Positions 15,832-23,468 of a stretch of 64,000 nucleotides of DNA are shown here, piece by piece. The translations under genes and the position numbers were made by a program. The DNA lies in assembly GCA_036504235.1 (NCBI GenBank), contig DASXVN010000076.1:9567-73566 (forward strand), in the 5' to 3' direction. A model generated the notes under the pieces. That model saw nothing but the letters and a program-made list of their open reading frames with translations. It ran no database searches and was not told the origin of the DNA. Position 1 is the stretch's first letter; the number at the start of each line of letters is the position of its first letter. This DNA comes from Zipacnadum sp036504235. Lineage in GTDB: Bacteria > Armatimonadota > Zipacnadia > Zipacnadales > Zipacnadaceae.

Positions 15832-16224
15832 TCAGTACTTCTCATGCCCCGGCGTGGGGTCGGATACGGCGCCGGTCGCGGGATCATACTTGAACGCCTG
15901 CCCGCTGACCGCGCACTTGAGCGGCACCCCCCATTTGGGGTCCAGCGCCGCCGGCCACTCGCCGGTTGAGTCCTTCTCCATCTGCAGCGCCATGCGCAGT
16001 TGGTGGAGATTATTGATGCAGTCCACGGTCTGGCCCTTTTGCAGGCTCTGGCCCAGCACCGTCTGCGCCTCGCCCGCGAAGCGCGGCTTACGCTGCACGT
16101 TCCCGGCGGGACGCAGGTAGAGCCACCAGACGGCGATCATGATGATCGCCACCACGACGAGCAGGCCAATCAGGGTGGCGCTGCCTCGGCGCGAGCACCG
16201 ACCTCGCTGCCTCACGATGGTCAC
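15832..16224 (-). CDS. Pseudopilin-like protein with atypical N terminus
   Basis: 130 residues. Residues 10-40 look like a type IV pilin N terminus: a basic region ending RRG, then SATLIGLLVVVAIIMIAVWWLYL. The highly conserved Glu at position 5 of the mature protein is missing (SATLI instead of FTLIE). The C-terminal part, with CINNLHQLRMALQMEKDSTG and LDPKWGVPLKCAVSGQAFKYD, resembles GspG-type minor pseudopilins, whose ends often carry a D-P-W-G motif. The start is GTG at 16224, overlapping the accB-like stop as GTGA. It may be a secretion or pilus minor subunit. No secretion genes are adjacent. Confidence 0.6.
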   Translation of the reverse strand: MTIVRQRGRCSRRGSATLIGLLVVVAIIMIAVWWLYLRPAGNVQRKPRFAGEAQTVLGQSLQKGQTVDCINNLHQLRMALQMEKDSTGEWPAALDPKWGVPLKCAVSGQAFKYDPATGAVSDPTPGHEKY

Positions 16225-16673
16225 GCTCCCGGCCGGAGCACAAACAGCAGGTCGCCAAACTGCACCGGCTGGTGCTCTTCGGCCACGATCTCCGCCACCG
16301 TCCCCGCTCCCGGCGCGGTGACGGCCGTAATCTGCCGCAAAGACTCAATAGTGCCGATAGTCTGCCCCGCCTTGACCTGGTCCCCGAGCGCAACCAGCGG
16401 CTCGCTGTCCGGACCATTGCCCCGGTGGAAGAACCCCACCAGCCGCGCGGTGACCGCCACGGCGCCCTCCGCCACCTCCGGCGTCGCGATGGCCATGCCC
16501 AGCGAGATCGCCGGGAGGCCGTTCGCCTCCGTCTCCTCGCGCACCGGCGCAGCCGCCACCGGCAGAGCCGGTCGGCGCAGGCGCACGTACAGATCGCCTT
16601 CCTTGACGGACAACTCCAGCGCGGAGGATTCCTTCAGTATACCCAGCAGGCTCAGGATACGTTCGCGATCCAC
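16221..16673 (-). CDS. accB: BCCP-like biotinyl-domain protein lacking the biotinyl lysine
   Basis: 150 residues, with the standard AccB layout: an N-terminal helix (RERILSLLGILKESSALEL), an Ala/Pro linker, and a C-terminal beta-barrel ending VQFGDLLFVLRPG. In place of the universal E-A-M-K-M motif the sequence is E-S-L-R-Q, and the codons GAG TCT TTG CGG CAG are unambiguous. The biotin-accepting Lys is thus Arg, and the protein should not be biotinylated. It may be a structural or regulatory paralog, with the active BCCP encoded elsewhere. GTG at 16673 has AGGAG upstream. It lies in the conserved efp-accB-accC order. Confidence 0.8.
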   Translation of the reverse strand: MDRERILSLLGILKESSALELSVKEGDLYVRLRRPALPVAAAPVREETEANGLPAISLGMAIATPEVAEGAVAVTARLVGFFHRGNGPDSEPLVALGDQVKAGQTIGTIESLRQITAVTAPGAGTVAEIVAEEHQPVQFGDLLFVLRPGA

Positions 16674-16718
16674 AATGAATCTCCTGTGTCAGCGCCGCAA
16701 GCCGGCGCGAGGACGTTC

Positions 16719-17282
16719 CTACTTCGCGCGGGTGACGTACTCGCCGGTGAGGGTGTTTACGGTAATGACCTCTTCGTTCTCGATGAACAGCGGCACGGTT
16801 ACCTTGATCCCGCCCTCAATCGTAGCCGGCTTGTTGCCCCCCTGAGCGGTGTCGCCCTTGAGGCCCGGCTCGGTGTAGATAACCTTGCGGTCCACCGTAT
16901 TGGGCAGCTCCAGACCGATGATCCGGTCCTCGTAGACGGTGACGTAGAGGTCCTCGCCTTCCTTGAGCCAGCCCAGATCAGCGCCGATCTGCTCGCGGGT
17001 GAGTTCGCGCTCCTCGTAGGTCTCGTTATCGAGGAAGTGATAAAGCTCGCCGTCGGTCCACATGTAGTTGTGCGGCCGCTTCTCCAGCCGCGCGGTCTCC
17101 AGGCGGTCTTCCGGATCGAAAGTCTTGTCAAAGGACTCGCCGTTAATGATGTCGCGCAGCTTGGTGCGAATGAGAGCGGACCCGCGTCCGACACCCATGT
17201 GATGGTCCGCATGCAGGACGCGCAAGATGCGCCCGTCCATATCAATCGTGTTGCCTTCCCGAAGTTTCGTCGCCAGAATCAA
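16719..17282 (-). CDS. efp: Translation elongation factor P
   Basis: 187 residues, the normal EF-P length. It relieves ribosome stalling at polyproline. Three domains are visible: the N-terminal KOW-like domain (ATKLREGNTIDMDGRILRV), the OB domain, and the C-terminal signature VPLFIENEEVITVNTLTGEY. The tip of the domain I loop is GVGRGSA, so the position that is Lys34 in E. coli is Arg, as in Thermus-type and EarP-type EF-Ps. No modification enzyme is nearby. The start is taken as TTG at 17282, which has GGAGG 10 bases upstream and gives the family's usual N terminus. The frame extends further only in non-homologous sequence. Confidence 0.93.
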   Translation of the reverse strand: MILATKLREGNTIDMDGRILRVLHADHHMGVGRGSALIRTKLRDIINGESFDKTFDPEDRLETARLEKRPHNYMWTDGELYHFLDNETYEERELTREQIGADLGWLKEGEDLYVTVYEDRIIGLELPNTVDRKVIYTEPGLKGDTAQGGNKPATIEGGIKVTVPLFIENEEVITVNTLTGEYVTRAK

Positions 17283-17687
17283 GTGTTCCCAACCTCCTGC
17301 AGAGCAGAGACTAGACGCCGCACCGGGGAGGGCCCAACTTCCACGCAAGCGCAGAAGGCAACCGGGCCGGCGGTGCGGCGACGAGGGCTGCTTAGAAATC
17401 TAAGAAAAAGTGTACAAGAAGGAGGGGGAAATGTAAAGCTGAGGGGGAGGAGGGGCTTCCCGTGGCCGTCCTGTAGGGCTGGGGCTACGTCCCTCGCCGG
17501 CCGTTTGCCGTTGTCGTTCGCCGTTCTCCCCCTCTCCCAAGGTCCGCCGCGGGAGAGGGGGCCGGGGGGTGAGGTGAAACTGGCGGCGCGCCTCCGCCTT
17601 CCGCTCGGGCGCGGGCGGCGGGTGTAACCGCCGCCCCTCCGGGGAAACGGCCGGCGGGGGACGTAGCCCCCGCCCTACAGTCCCCCT
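17283..17687. repeat. Repeat island between efp and a hydrolase gene
   Basis: No gene. The part near efp (17283-17420) is plain. From about 17471 come GTAGGGCTGGGGCTACG, a GCCGTT-like linker run, one copy of the CCCTCTCC...GGAGAGGG element (17527-17575, followed by GGGGTGAGGT), a GCGGCGGG/CCGCCGC palindrome near 17610, and a GGGGGACGTAGCCCCC unit near 17650-17680. The elements are the same families seen in the 42-61 kb islands. Confidence 0.8.
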
Positions 17688-18398
17688 TCACCCCAACGCC
17701 TTCACCATGAACTCCCGCGCCTTATCGTGCACCCACTCCGGCCAGGGGCCGCCGTGGCCCGCGCCGGGGACCTCTAGGTACTCCACTCGCCGGCCGCGCT
17801 CCCGCATCGCCGGGACCATCCGGTCCGCGTGCACCGACTTCTTGACCGCCTCATCCGCGTCGCCCTGGACGATCAGGTAGTCAATATCCGGCATCTGGTC
17901 CACCTGGTGCAGCGGGGAATGCTCGGCCAGCAGGTCGGCCATCTCGCCCTCATAGCCGGCGAAGGCGCTGTAGATGGTGCGGGGCAGATCGGGCCGCTCG
18001 CCGAAGTGATAGACCAGGTCGCACATCGGGACATTCGCGTAGCAGGCCACCGGGTGATGCCGCGTATAGCGCACCCCCAGCAACGCCGCGCCGCCGCCCA
18101 TCGAGCCGCCGGTGAAGACCAGCGGCACGGTGGCCGGGTCCAGACCGTGCTGCGCGTAGAGGTCGGCGATCAGCACATCCACCATCTCCCGAGCCTGGCG
18201 GTTCATCCAGGACCAGGGCCCGTAATAGGGCATGACCATCAGCGCGCCGAGCGCCGCCATTTCCCGGTCCCAGTCATCCGGCTCGGTCTTGAGCCCGGTG
18301 CCGCCCAGGCCGTGGAAGCACATCACCACGCCGCGAATCGGTCCCTCCAGCAACTCGTCGCCCACCCAGGCGACCTCGTGGGGCTGTCCGTGGGGCAT
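17688..18398 (-). CDS. Alpha/beta hydrolase, prolyl-oligopeptidase or esterase type
   Basis: 236 residues from the ATG at 18398, chosen because GAGGAG lies 9 bases upstream and it follows the stop of the preceding gene. The catalytic triad is visible: the nucleophile in FTGGSMGGGAALL, the Asp in YLIVQGDADEAV and the His in EVPGAGHGGPW. CFHGLGGTG supplies the oxyanion region. There is no signal peptide, so it is probably cytosolic. The relatives are serine hydrolases of broad specificity; substrate not inferred. The gene follows the beta-propeller gene with a 20-base gap. Confidence 0.8.
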   Translation of the reverse strand: MPHGQPHEVAWVGDELLEGPIRGVVMCFHGLGGTGLKTEPDDWDREMAALGALMVMPYYGPWSWMNRQAREMVDVLIADLYAQHGLDPATVPLVFTGGSMGGGAALLGVRYTRHHPVACYANVPMCDLVYHFGERPDLPRTIYSAFAGYEGEMADLLAEHSPLHQVDQMPDIDYLIVQGDADEAVKKSVHADRMVPAMRERGRRVEYLEVPGAGHGGPWPEWVHDKAREFMVKALG

Positions 18399-18418
18399 AA
18401 AACAGAACTCCTCTTCGA

Positions 18419-19435
18419 CTACTTGGTTATCGTGACCAGACACAGCGACGCGGCGCCCGGCGCGATCATCTGCGCCGCGCCCTTCGCCAGGGGCAGCAAA
18501 TAGAGGGAGGGCCCGGTCTCGCTGACGCGCCGGAAGCTGACGTACAGGCCGGTCCCGTCGCGGCTCCACAGCACCTGGTACAGCTCCGCAACGGCGGTGG
18601 GCGCGGTCGCCCCGGCCGGGGTCCCCATGCGCAGACTCGGCTGCAGCGCGCCTTCCGCGCTCACCAGCCACAGGCCACGCGGATTCACGTAGGCGATCTG
18701 CGTCCCGTCGGGGCTCACGGCGGCCGCGGTGATGTAGCGGTCGGCCCAGGGCTGCAGGTTGGTGCTCAGGCGGAAGGCCCAGCGCAAAGCGGGCGCGGGC
18801 TGCACGGTGGTGGCCTGGAGCAGGTCGCCATAGCGGTACTTGGCCTCAGTCGAGTCCCCGCCGTCGCTGGTGGTCATCCAGGTGGCCGCCACCGAGCGGC
18901 TGCCGTCGGCGCTGCGGCCATCCCAGACCGTGCCGGAGTCCAGCAGCGTCACCGCGAAGGGCGTGGCCAGGGCGATCGAGTAGACCTCGCTCTGATAGCC
19001 GGTGCCCGTCAGGCGCACGCGCGCCAGCAGGCTGTGCTTGTCCGCCGCGAGGCTGACCGCCTCCAGCCGCCAGTCCGCGGGATCACCCAGGGCGGTCGGA
19101 GCCGAGACCAGCTTCTGCGAGGTCCCGGCCTTCACGTCCGCGAGATTCAGGCCGAACGCCTGCAGCACGCCCTTCGCGTCGCGCTGCTCCTCGGTCCAGA
19201 CCACCTGGCCGGGCCCCACGGACCAGAGCCGCGCGGCCATGGTCGTGGCGGTCAGCTCCGCGGGAACCACCAAGTCCGGGCCCTGCGACTTGATTTTCCC
19301 GGAGTCGATCCACAGGGAGTTGTCCGGCGGCGGCAGGAGTGCGGCCGGGGCAGCGGCCGGAGCCGCCCCCGCGAGGGACGCGGACAGCAGTAGGGTCAGC
19401 AGCACTGCACCCAGGAATCCAGCAGTCAGACGCAT
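18419..19435 (-). CDS. Secreted beta-propeller (TolB/WD40-like) protein
   Basis: 338 residues. A signal peptide (MRLTAGFLGAVLLTLLLSAS, cleavage near AGAAPA) is followed by blade-like repeats. The clearest is ITAAAVSPDGTQIAYVNPRG followed by LWLVSAEG, and later LYQVLWSRDGTGLYVSF. S-P/R-D-G-T motifs of this kind are typical of PD40/TolB propellers. Periplasmic or extracellular location is likely. ATG at 19435 has a GGGAGG site upstream. It is probably co-transcribed with the downstream hydrolase. No ligand can be named. Confidence 0.7.
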   Translation of the reverse strand: MRLTAGFLGAVLLTLLLSASLAGAAPAAAPAALLPPPDNSLWIDSGKIKSQGPDLVVPAELTATTMAARLWSVGPGQVVWTEEQRDAKGVLQAFGLNLADVKAGTSQKLVSAPTALGDPADWRLEAVSLAADKHSLLARVRLTGTGYQSEVYSIALATPFAVTLLDSGTVWDGRSADGSRSVAATWMTTSDGGDSTEAKYRYGDLLQATTVQPAPALRWAFRLSTNLQPWADRYITAAAVSPDGTQIAYVNPRGLWLVSAEGALQPSLRMGTPAGATAPTAVAELYQVLWSRDGTGLYVSFRRVSETGPSLYLLPLAKGAAQMIAPGAASLCLVTITK

Positions 19436-19471
19436 GACAGTTACCTCCCAATAATTATGTGTGCGGTCGCC

Positions 19472-20662
19472 CTACTTGCCGGCGAGCATTGCCTGCGCCA
19501 TTTGCGCCCCCAGCGCGCGAGCGGCCTGCAGGTCCTCGTCCGTCGGCACCAGGCGCGCCGTCGCCGGCTCGCCCACCACGTTCATCTTCAGGTCGGCCAG
19601 CCGCGAGGCGATGAAGCGCGGGGCCTCGCCGCTCCAGCCGAAGGAGCCAAAGCTGGCGGCGAGCTTGCCGCGCAGATTGAGCGTGGCCAGCGAGGAGAGC
19701 AGGTCCCAGACCGGCTTGACCGCGTCGCCGTTGATGGTCAGCGAGCCGACCGCCACGCCGCCGCAGGTCTCCAGGTCGTCGGTCACCGCGCTCAGGTCGG
19801 CGCTGGACAGGTCCAGCAGCGACACCCGCGCCCCGGCCTCCTCCGCGCCCCGGCCCAGTTCCTCAGCCAGCCGCCGCGTGTTGCCGTAGGAGCTGGCATA
19901 GAACACCAGCAGCCGGTCCGGCTGCGAGCCGGGCAGAACCTGCGCCCACGAACGGTATTTCGCCAGTAGCTCGGGTATCCCCTGTCGCAGGATCGGCCCG
20001 TGGCTGGGGCAGACGATCTTGACCTCGCGCCGGTCTATCTCCTCCAGGCCCTTGAGCACGTAGCTCTTGAAGGGGCGAAAGATCACGTTGAAGTAGTACT
20101 CGAACTGGTAGGCGTACTCCTCGGTGAGGTCGTTAAAGAGCCGCTCGTCGGCGAAATGCGCCCCCAGGAAGTCACAGGGGAAGAGAATCCGGTCCTCCTG
20201 CAGGTACGTGAACATGGTGTCCGGCCAGTGCAGGAAGGGGGCCTGGATGAACTCCAGGGTCTTGCCGCCCAGCTCCAGGGTGTCGCCGCTGCCGACCAGC
20301 CGCGGGTTCACGTCGCGATGCAGCAGCCCGCCCACCAGCAGCTTGGCGCTCTTGGAGCACAGCACCTGCGGCCCGCCGCACTTGTCCAGCACTGCGGCCA
20401 GCGCGCCGGTGTGGTCCGGCTCGCAGTGGTTGAGCACCAGGTAATCCACCGCCCAGGTGTCCACCAGCTCTTCCAGATGCTGATAAAGCTGCGGCTCAAA
20501 ACCCGCCTTGACCGTCTCGATCAGCGCGGTCTTCTCGCTGCCGCGCACCAGATAGGCGTTGTAGGTGGTGCCGTGCGGCGCGGCCATGATGACGTCAAAA
20601 ACGCGAATATCCGGGTCCAGCGCTCCGACCCAGTGAACCCCGTCAGCGATCTGTACAGACAA
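19472..20662 (-). CDS. Flavodiiron protein (NO/O2 reductase)
   Basis: About 396 residues. The metallo-beta-lactamase-like domain holds the diiron site: H79, E81, D83 and H84 in NHCEPDH, His in FLHWPDTMF, Asp in CDFLGAH and His in CPSHGPI. The C-terminal flavodoxin domain starts LLVFYASSYGNTRRLAEEL and binds FMN. Such proteins reduce O2 or NO in the cytosol of microaerophiles and anaerobes. The start is taken as TTG at 20662 because GGAGG is 9 bases upstream and it restores the canonical FprA residue numbers. The GTG at 20671 touches the ribosome site. It may protect against oxygen together with the rubrerythrin at 47849. Confidence 0.9.
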   Translation of the reverse strand: MSVQIADGVHWVGALDPDIRVFDVIMAAPHGTTYNAYLVRGSEKTALIETVKAGFEPQLYQHLEELVDTWAVDYLVLNHCEPDHTGALAAVLDKCGGPQVLCSKSAKLLVGGLLHRDVNPRLVGSGDTLELGGKTLEFIQAPFLHWPDTMFTYLQEDRILFPCDFLGAHFADERLFNDLTEEYAYQFEYYFNVIFRPFKSYVLKGLEEIDRREVKIVCPSHGPILRQGIPELLAKYRSWAQVLPGSQPDRLLVFYASSYGNTRRLAEELGRGAEEAGARVSLLDLSSADLSAVTDDLETCGGVAVGSLTINGDAVKPVWDLLSSLATLNLRGKLAASFGSFGWSGEAPRFIASRLADLKMNVVGEPATARLVPTDEDLQAARALGAQMAQAMLAGK

Positions 20663-20913
20663 CTTCCTCACCCTCCCTGGCGCGGAGCAGGCACGCCGGT
20701 GCTCCCGGCGCCGCTCCGCGCAGGTTATCTTAGCACAAAGGCCGAAATGTATATAGAAGACGCTGCCGCCCGGCGGTAGTTCTCCGTACCTCGGGAACCC
20801 CCCGACCCGCGGGCGGCGTTTAGCACGGTAGCAACGAAAACTGCCTTTCCGGCCCGAGGCGGAGCGCCGCGCTCCCCCCCGGTCGGGCGCGTTCGGCGAG
20901 GAGTGCTTCGCTT
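20663..20913. promoter_or_regulatory. Divergent intergenic region with an extended -10 for the flavodiiron gene
   Basis: The gap separates the minus-strand flavodiiron gene from the plus-strand HEAT gene. On the minus strand TGC-TAAGAT (20727-20735) matches an extended -10, the same TGC-TAAxxT shape seen before the cold-shock and arsR genes. No good -35 is present. I see no separate gene here. Confidence 0.35.
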
Positions 20914-22401
20914 ATGTCCCGAGACCGACTCTTGTTCCTGATTATAGCCACGCTGGCGCTGGTAGGCCTGGCCGCCGGCGGCCTCCATTGCCTGACCAAC
21001 AGCCCGGCCTGGGCGCAGGAGGGCCCTCCCGGCCAGATGGCCCCGGGCGGCGCCCCCGGCGGGGGGCCCGGTGGCCCTCCGGGCGAGGCTGCTCCGCCCC
21101 TGCCCAACCCGCAGGACGCCTTCACCAAGGCGCAGTCGAAGGACATTGACACCCGCTCCGCCGCTCTGCGCGACGTGGCCACGCTGTATAACGCCACCCA
21201 GGACGAGGCGGTCCGCAAGCAGGCCCAGGGTCTGCTCCGCCAAGCGGCGCAGCAGGGCGAGACGGCGGCTATCCGCCAGGCGGCGGTGGGCGCCCTCGGC
21301 ATGCACGCTACCGACAATACCGACTTGCTCCTGCAGATGACTTACGATCCCGACGCCGAGATCGCCAATGCCGCCCTCGCCGGCCTCGCGCAGGGCACCC
21401 CCTCCGCAACCGTAACGGCGCGCCTGCAGCAGCTCCGCGGCTCCCGCGACACCGCCCTGGCCACCCTGGCCACCGAGGTCCTGACGCAGGTCTACGGCCG
21501 GCAGGGCCTCGCCGGCGCCCCGGCCCTAATTGAGATGCTGGGCAGCTCCACCGGCGACGCCAACGCCAAGGCGGCCCTGCGACTGCTCGGCCTCGGCCGC
21601 GACATCCTCCCGGCCTGTGTCACCGTACTGACCTCCAGCCCCAACGACCTGCAGCGCCACGGCGCCGGCGTGGTTATCGCCATGCTCTGCGGGGGCAAGA
21701 ATCAGTACCAGGAGGCTTTCGCCCAAGTGGGCCAGGCGGAGTTCAAGGTCACCCGCAACGTCCTCGCCCCGGACCTGCGGGTGCTGCCCGCCCTGCTCAC
21801 CGCCGTGCGCAACGACCGCTCCCCGATGGTTCGCGAGATCTGCGCTCAGGCGCTGAGCTACTTGGGCGACGAGCGCGCCGTCCCGGTCCTGGCGCAGGCC
21901 CTGCAGTCCGACCCGGAGGCCTCGGTCCGCGCCTTCGCGGCCGGCGCCCTAGTGACTCTCCCCGCCGAGGCGGCCCGCCCGGCGCTAGAGCGAGCCCTGG
22001 AGACCGACAAGTCCGCGCGCGTGCGGCGCAACGCCGCCGAGGCGCTGGGCTGGCTCGGCGACCAGGCCGCCTCGGGCGCCCTGATCGCGGCTACCCGGGA
22101 CCGGGACGAGGAGGTCCGCCGCCTCGCCGCCGCCCAGTTGGGCCGCGTGCACGGCGCGGGCTCCCTGGAGGCGCTGACCGCCCTCTTCGGCGACTCCAGT
22201 GAGGATGTGCGCTGGGCCGCCGTCGTGGCCGTGGACAAGATGCGCGACCGCCGCGCCGTCCCCGCCCTGGTGTCCGCCACCCAGGATACCTCCGTGCTGG
22301 TCTCGCACGCCGCGGAGACCGCCCTGCAGAAGCTCGGCGAGACCTACCGCCAGGAGACCAACCTCAAGCAGCCGGCCCGACCTGCCGCCCAGAACAGCTA
22401 A
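20914..22401 (+). CDS. Secreted HEAT-repeat (PBS-lyase-like) protein
   Basis: 495 residues. A signal peptide or membrane anchor (LLFLIIATLALVGLAAGG) precedes a Gly/Pro-rich linker around residues 35-65 and then about ten HEAT/PBS-lyase repeats, for example VREICAQALSYLGDERAVPV, VRRNAAEALGWLGDQAASGA and VRRLAAAQLGRVHGAGSLEA. Repeats of this kind form scaffolds. The C terminus ends in a short polar tail. ATG at 20914 has GAGGAG 10 bases upstream. It is transcribed away from the flavodiiron gene and ends at a clear terminator. It is a distant structural relative, not a close paralog, of the proteins at 246-2550. Confidence 0.8.
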   Translation: MSRDRLLFLIIATLALVGLAAGGLHCLTNSPAWAQEGPPGQMAPGGAPGGGPGGPPGEAAPPLPNPQDAFTKAQSKDIDTRSAALRDVATLYNATQDEAVRKQAQGLLRQAAQQGETAAIRQAAVGALGMHATDNTDLLLQMTYDPDAEIANAALAGLAQGTPSATVTARLQQLRGSRDTALATLATEVLTQVYGRQGLAGAPALIEMLGSSTGDANAKAALRLLGLGRDILPACVTVLTSSPNDLQRHGAGVVIAMLCGGKNQYQEAFAQVGQAEFKVTRNVLAPDLRVLPALLTAVRNDRSPMVREICAQALSYLGDERAVPVLAQALQSDPEASVRAFAAGALVTLPAEAARPALERALETDKSARVRRNAAEALGWLGDQAASGALIAATRDRDEEVRRLAAAQLGRVHGAGSLEALTALFGDSSEDVRWAAVVAVDKMRDRRAVPALVSATQDTSVLVSHAAETALQKLGETYRQETNLKQPARPAAQNS

Positions 22402-22422
22402 CCGTAACTCCTGTTCAAAACC

Positions 22423-22459
22423 AAACGGGCGGCGCTCACGCGTCGCCCGTTTTCTTTTG
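22423..22459 (+). terminator. Rho-independent terminator after the HEAT gene
   Basis: Stem AAACGGGCG (22423-22431) pairs with CGCCCGTTT (22444-22452), extended by an inner GCG/CGC pairing. It is followed by TTTTCTTTT. It lies 22 bases after the stop codon. Confidence 0.85.
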
Positions 22460-22476
22460 TCTAGTCCGAGATTGTC

Positions 22477-22545
22477 AGTGGCACCGGCGTCTCGCCGGTG
22501 CCGGGCGGCATGGCCACAGGGGACACCGGCGAGACGCCGGTGCCA
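22477..22545. repeat. CACCGGCGTCTCGCCGGTG palindrome pair (family F)
   Basis: Two copies of a CACCGGCGTCTCGCCGGTG-type palindrome face each other around 22 bases, so the pair is itself an inverted repeat. It fills the gap between the terminator and the convergent DUF2156 gene. Single copies recur near 56081 and, interrupted, near 60174. Confidence 0.8.
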
Positions 22546-22548
22546 CCG

Positions 22549-23460
22549 TTACGGTAGCCGCACCACGTATTTCTCCACCATCTGCGCCGGATGATACGAC
22601 TCCTTGGCCTCCCGCAGGCCCGGAATCCCCAGGTCCTGCTCCCGGTTGACGAAGGCGAACTGCGACCATTCCTGCACCAGAAACTCCCGGTTGATGACCT
22701 GGAAGGCCCCATGCAGGTCGGGGCTGGCCTTCTCGATGTGGATGACCACCGTGTCCGCGCTGAGCGCCTCCCCCAGCGCGAAAGCCTGCACCCGCTGGTT
22801 GACCAGGAGCGCCCCGCCGGTCACCTCCAGCTCCTCCAGGCCCGCCAGCACTTCCTTGACCGCCTCCGCCTCGGCCCGCAGCCCCGCCGCCAGATCGCAG
22901 TGCTTGTCGTCGCACCACAGGTCCTGCAGCGCCTGGCACGCGGGCACCAGGTCCGGGGTGATCCGCCGGTACTCATACGGGAACTTCCGCGTGAAGCTGT
23001 CCACATGCCGCCGCTTGTCCCGATAGTCCTCCCCGGCCAGGTCAATCAGATCCGGCACCCGGTAGACGTAGTCCCAGTTATCACGGTCGGGGGTAAGAGT
23101 GAACTGTGCGGGGGTCAGGCCCAGCCGGTCGAGTTCCCGCTGGTCGGCGCGGGCCAGCTTGGGGTCGTGACCGGAGGCGGCCATCCACGCCAGGGCCGCG
23201 CGCACGTGCTCGGCCCCGGCGCCCGAACCCAGCGGGGGCAGGAGAAAGGACTCGGTGGGGTCGGCGCGCAGGCAGAACAGGCAGACGACCTCCCCGATCC
23301 GCCCCAGGCGCGTCCCGTAGGCGTGGCGCCACATGAAGAGGTTAGTGAAGGTCAACTCGGAGACGCGCGGCGCTGCGGCGGAGAGCAGCCGCTGCAACTG
23401 CGGCCGGTGCTCTCGCCCCAGCGCCACCGTCTCGGGCAGGACGGGGATCAGGTCATCCAT
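22549..23460 (-). CDS. DUF2156 family protein, GNAT-like acyltransferase fold
   Basis: 303 residues. Features of the family are RVSELTFTNLFMWRHAYGTRL near residue 33, an ED-Y-DKRRHVDSFTRK motif, EYRRITPDLVPACQALQDLW, a central GALLVNQRVQAFALGEAL strand and the C-terminal FVNREQDLGIPGLREAKESYHP followed by MVEKYVV. DUF2156 is related to the C-terminal aminoacyl-transfer domain of MprF, but there is no membrane flippase domain here, so the protein is cytosolic. The acceptor is unknown. ATG at 23460 follows the upstream gene by 8 bases. Confidence 0.85.
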   Translation of the reverse strand: MDDLIPVLPETVALGREHRPQLQRLLSAAAPRVSELTFTNLFMWRHAYGTRLGRIGEVVCLFCLRADPTESFLLPPLGSGAGAEHVRAALAWMAASGHDPKLARADQRELDRLGLTPAQFTLTPDRDNWDYVYRVPDLIDLAGEDYRDKRRHVDSFTRKFPYEYRRITPDLVPACQALQDLWCDDKHCDLAAGLRAEAEAVKEVLAGLEELEVTGGALLVNQRVQAFALGEALSADTVVIHIEKASPDLHGAFQVINREFLVQEWSQFAFVNREQDLGIPGLREAKESYHPAQMVEKYVVRLP

Positions 23461-23468
23461 ACGGTTGG

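Noticed and set aside
16300..16400. A frameshift to explain the missing biotinyl lysine
   Set aside because: The frame reads conserved residues on both sides of E-S-L-R-Q without a shift.
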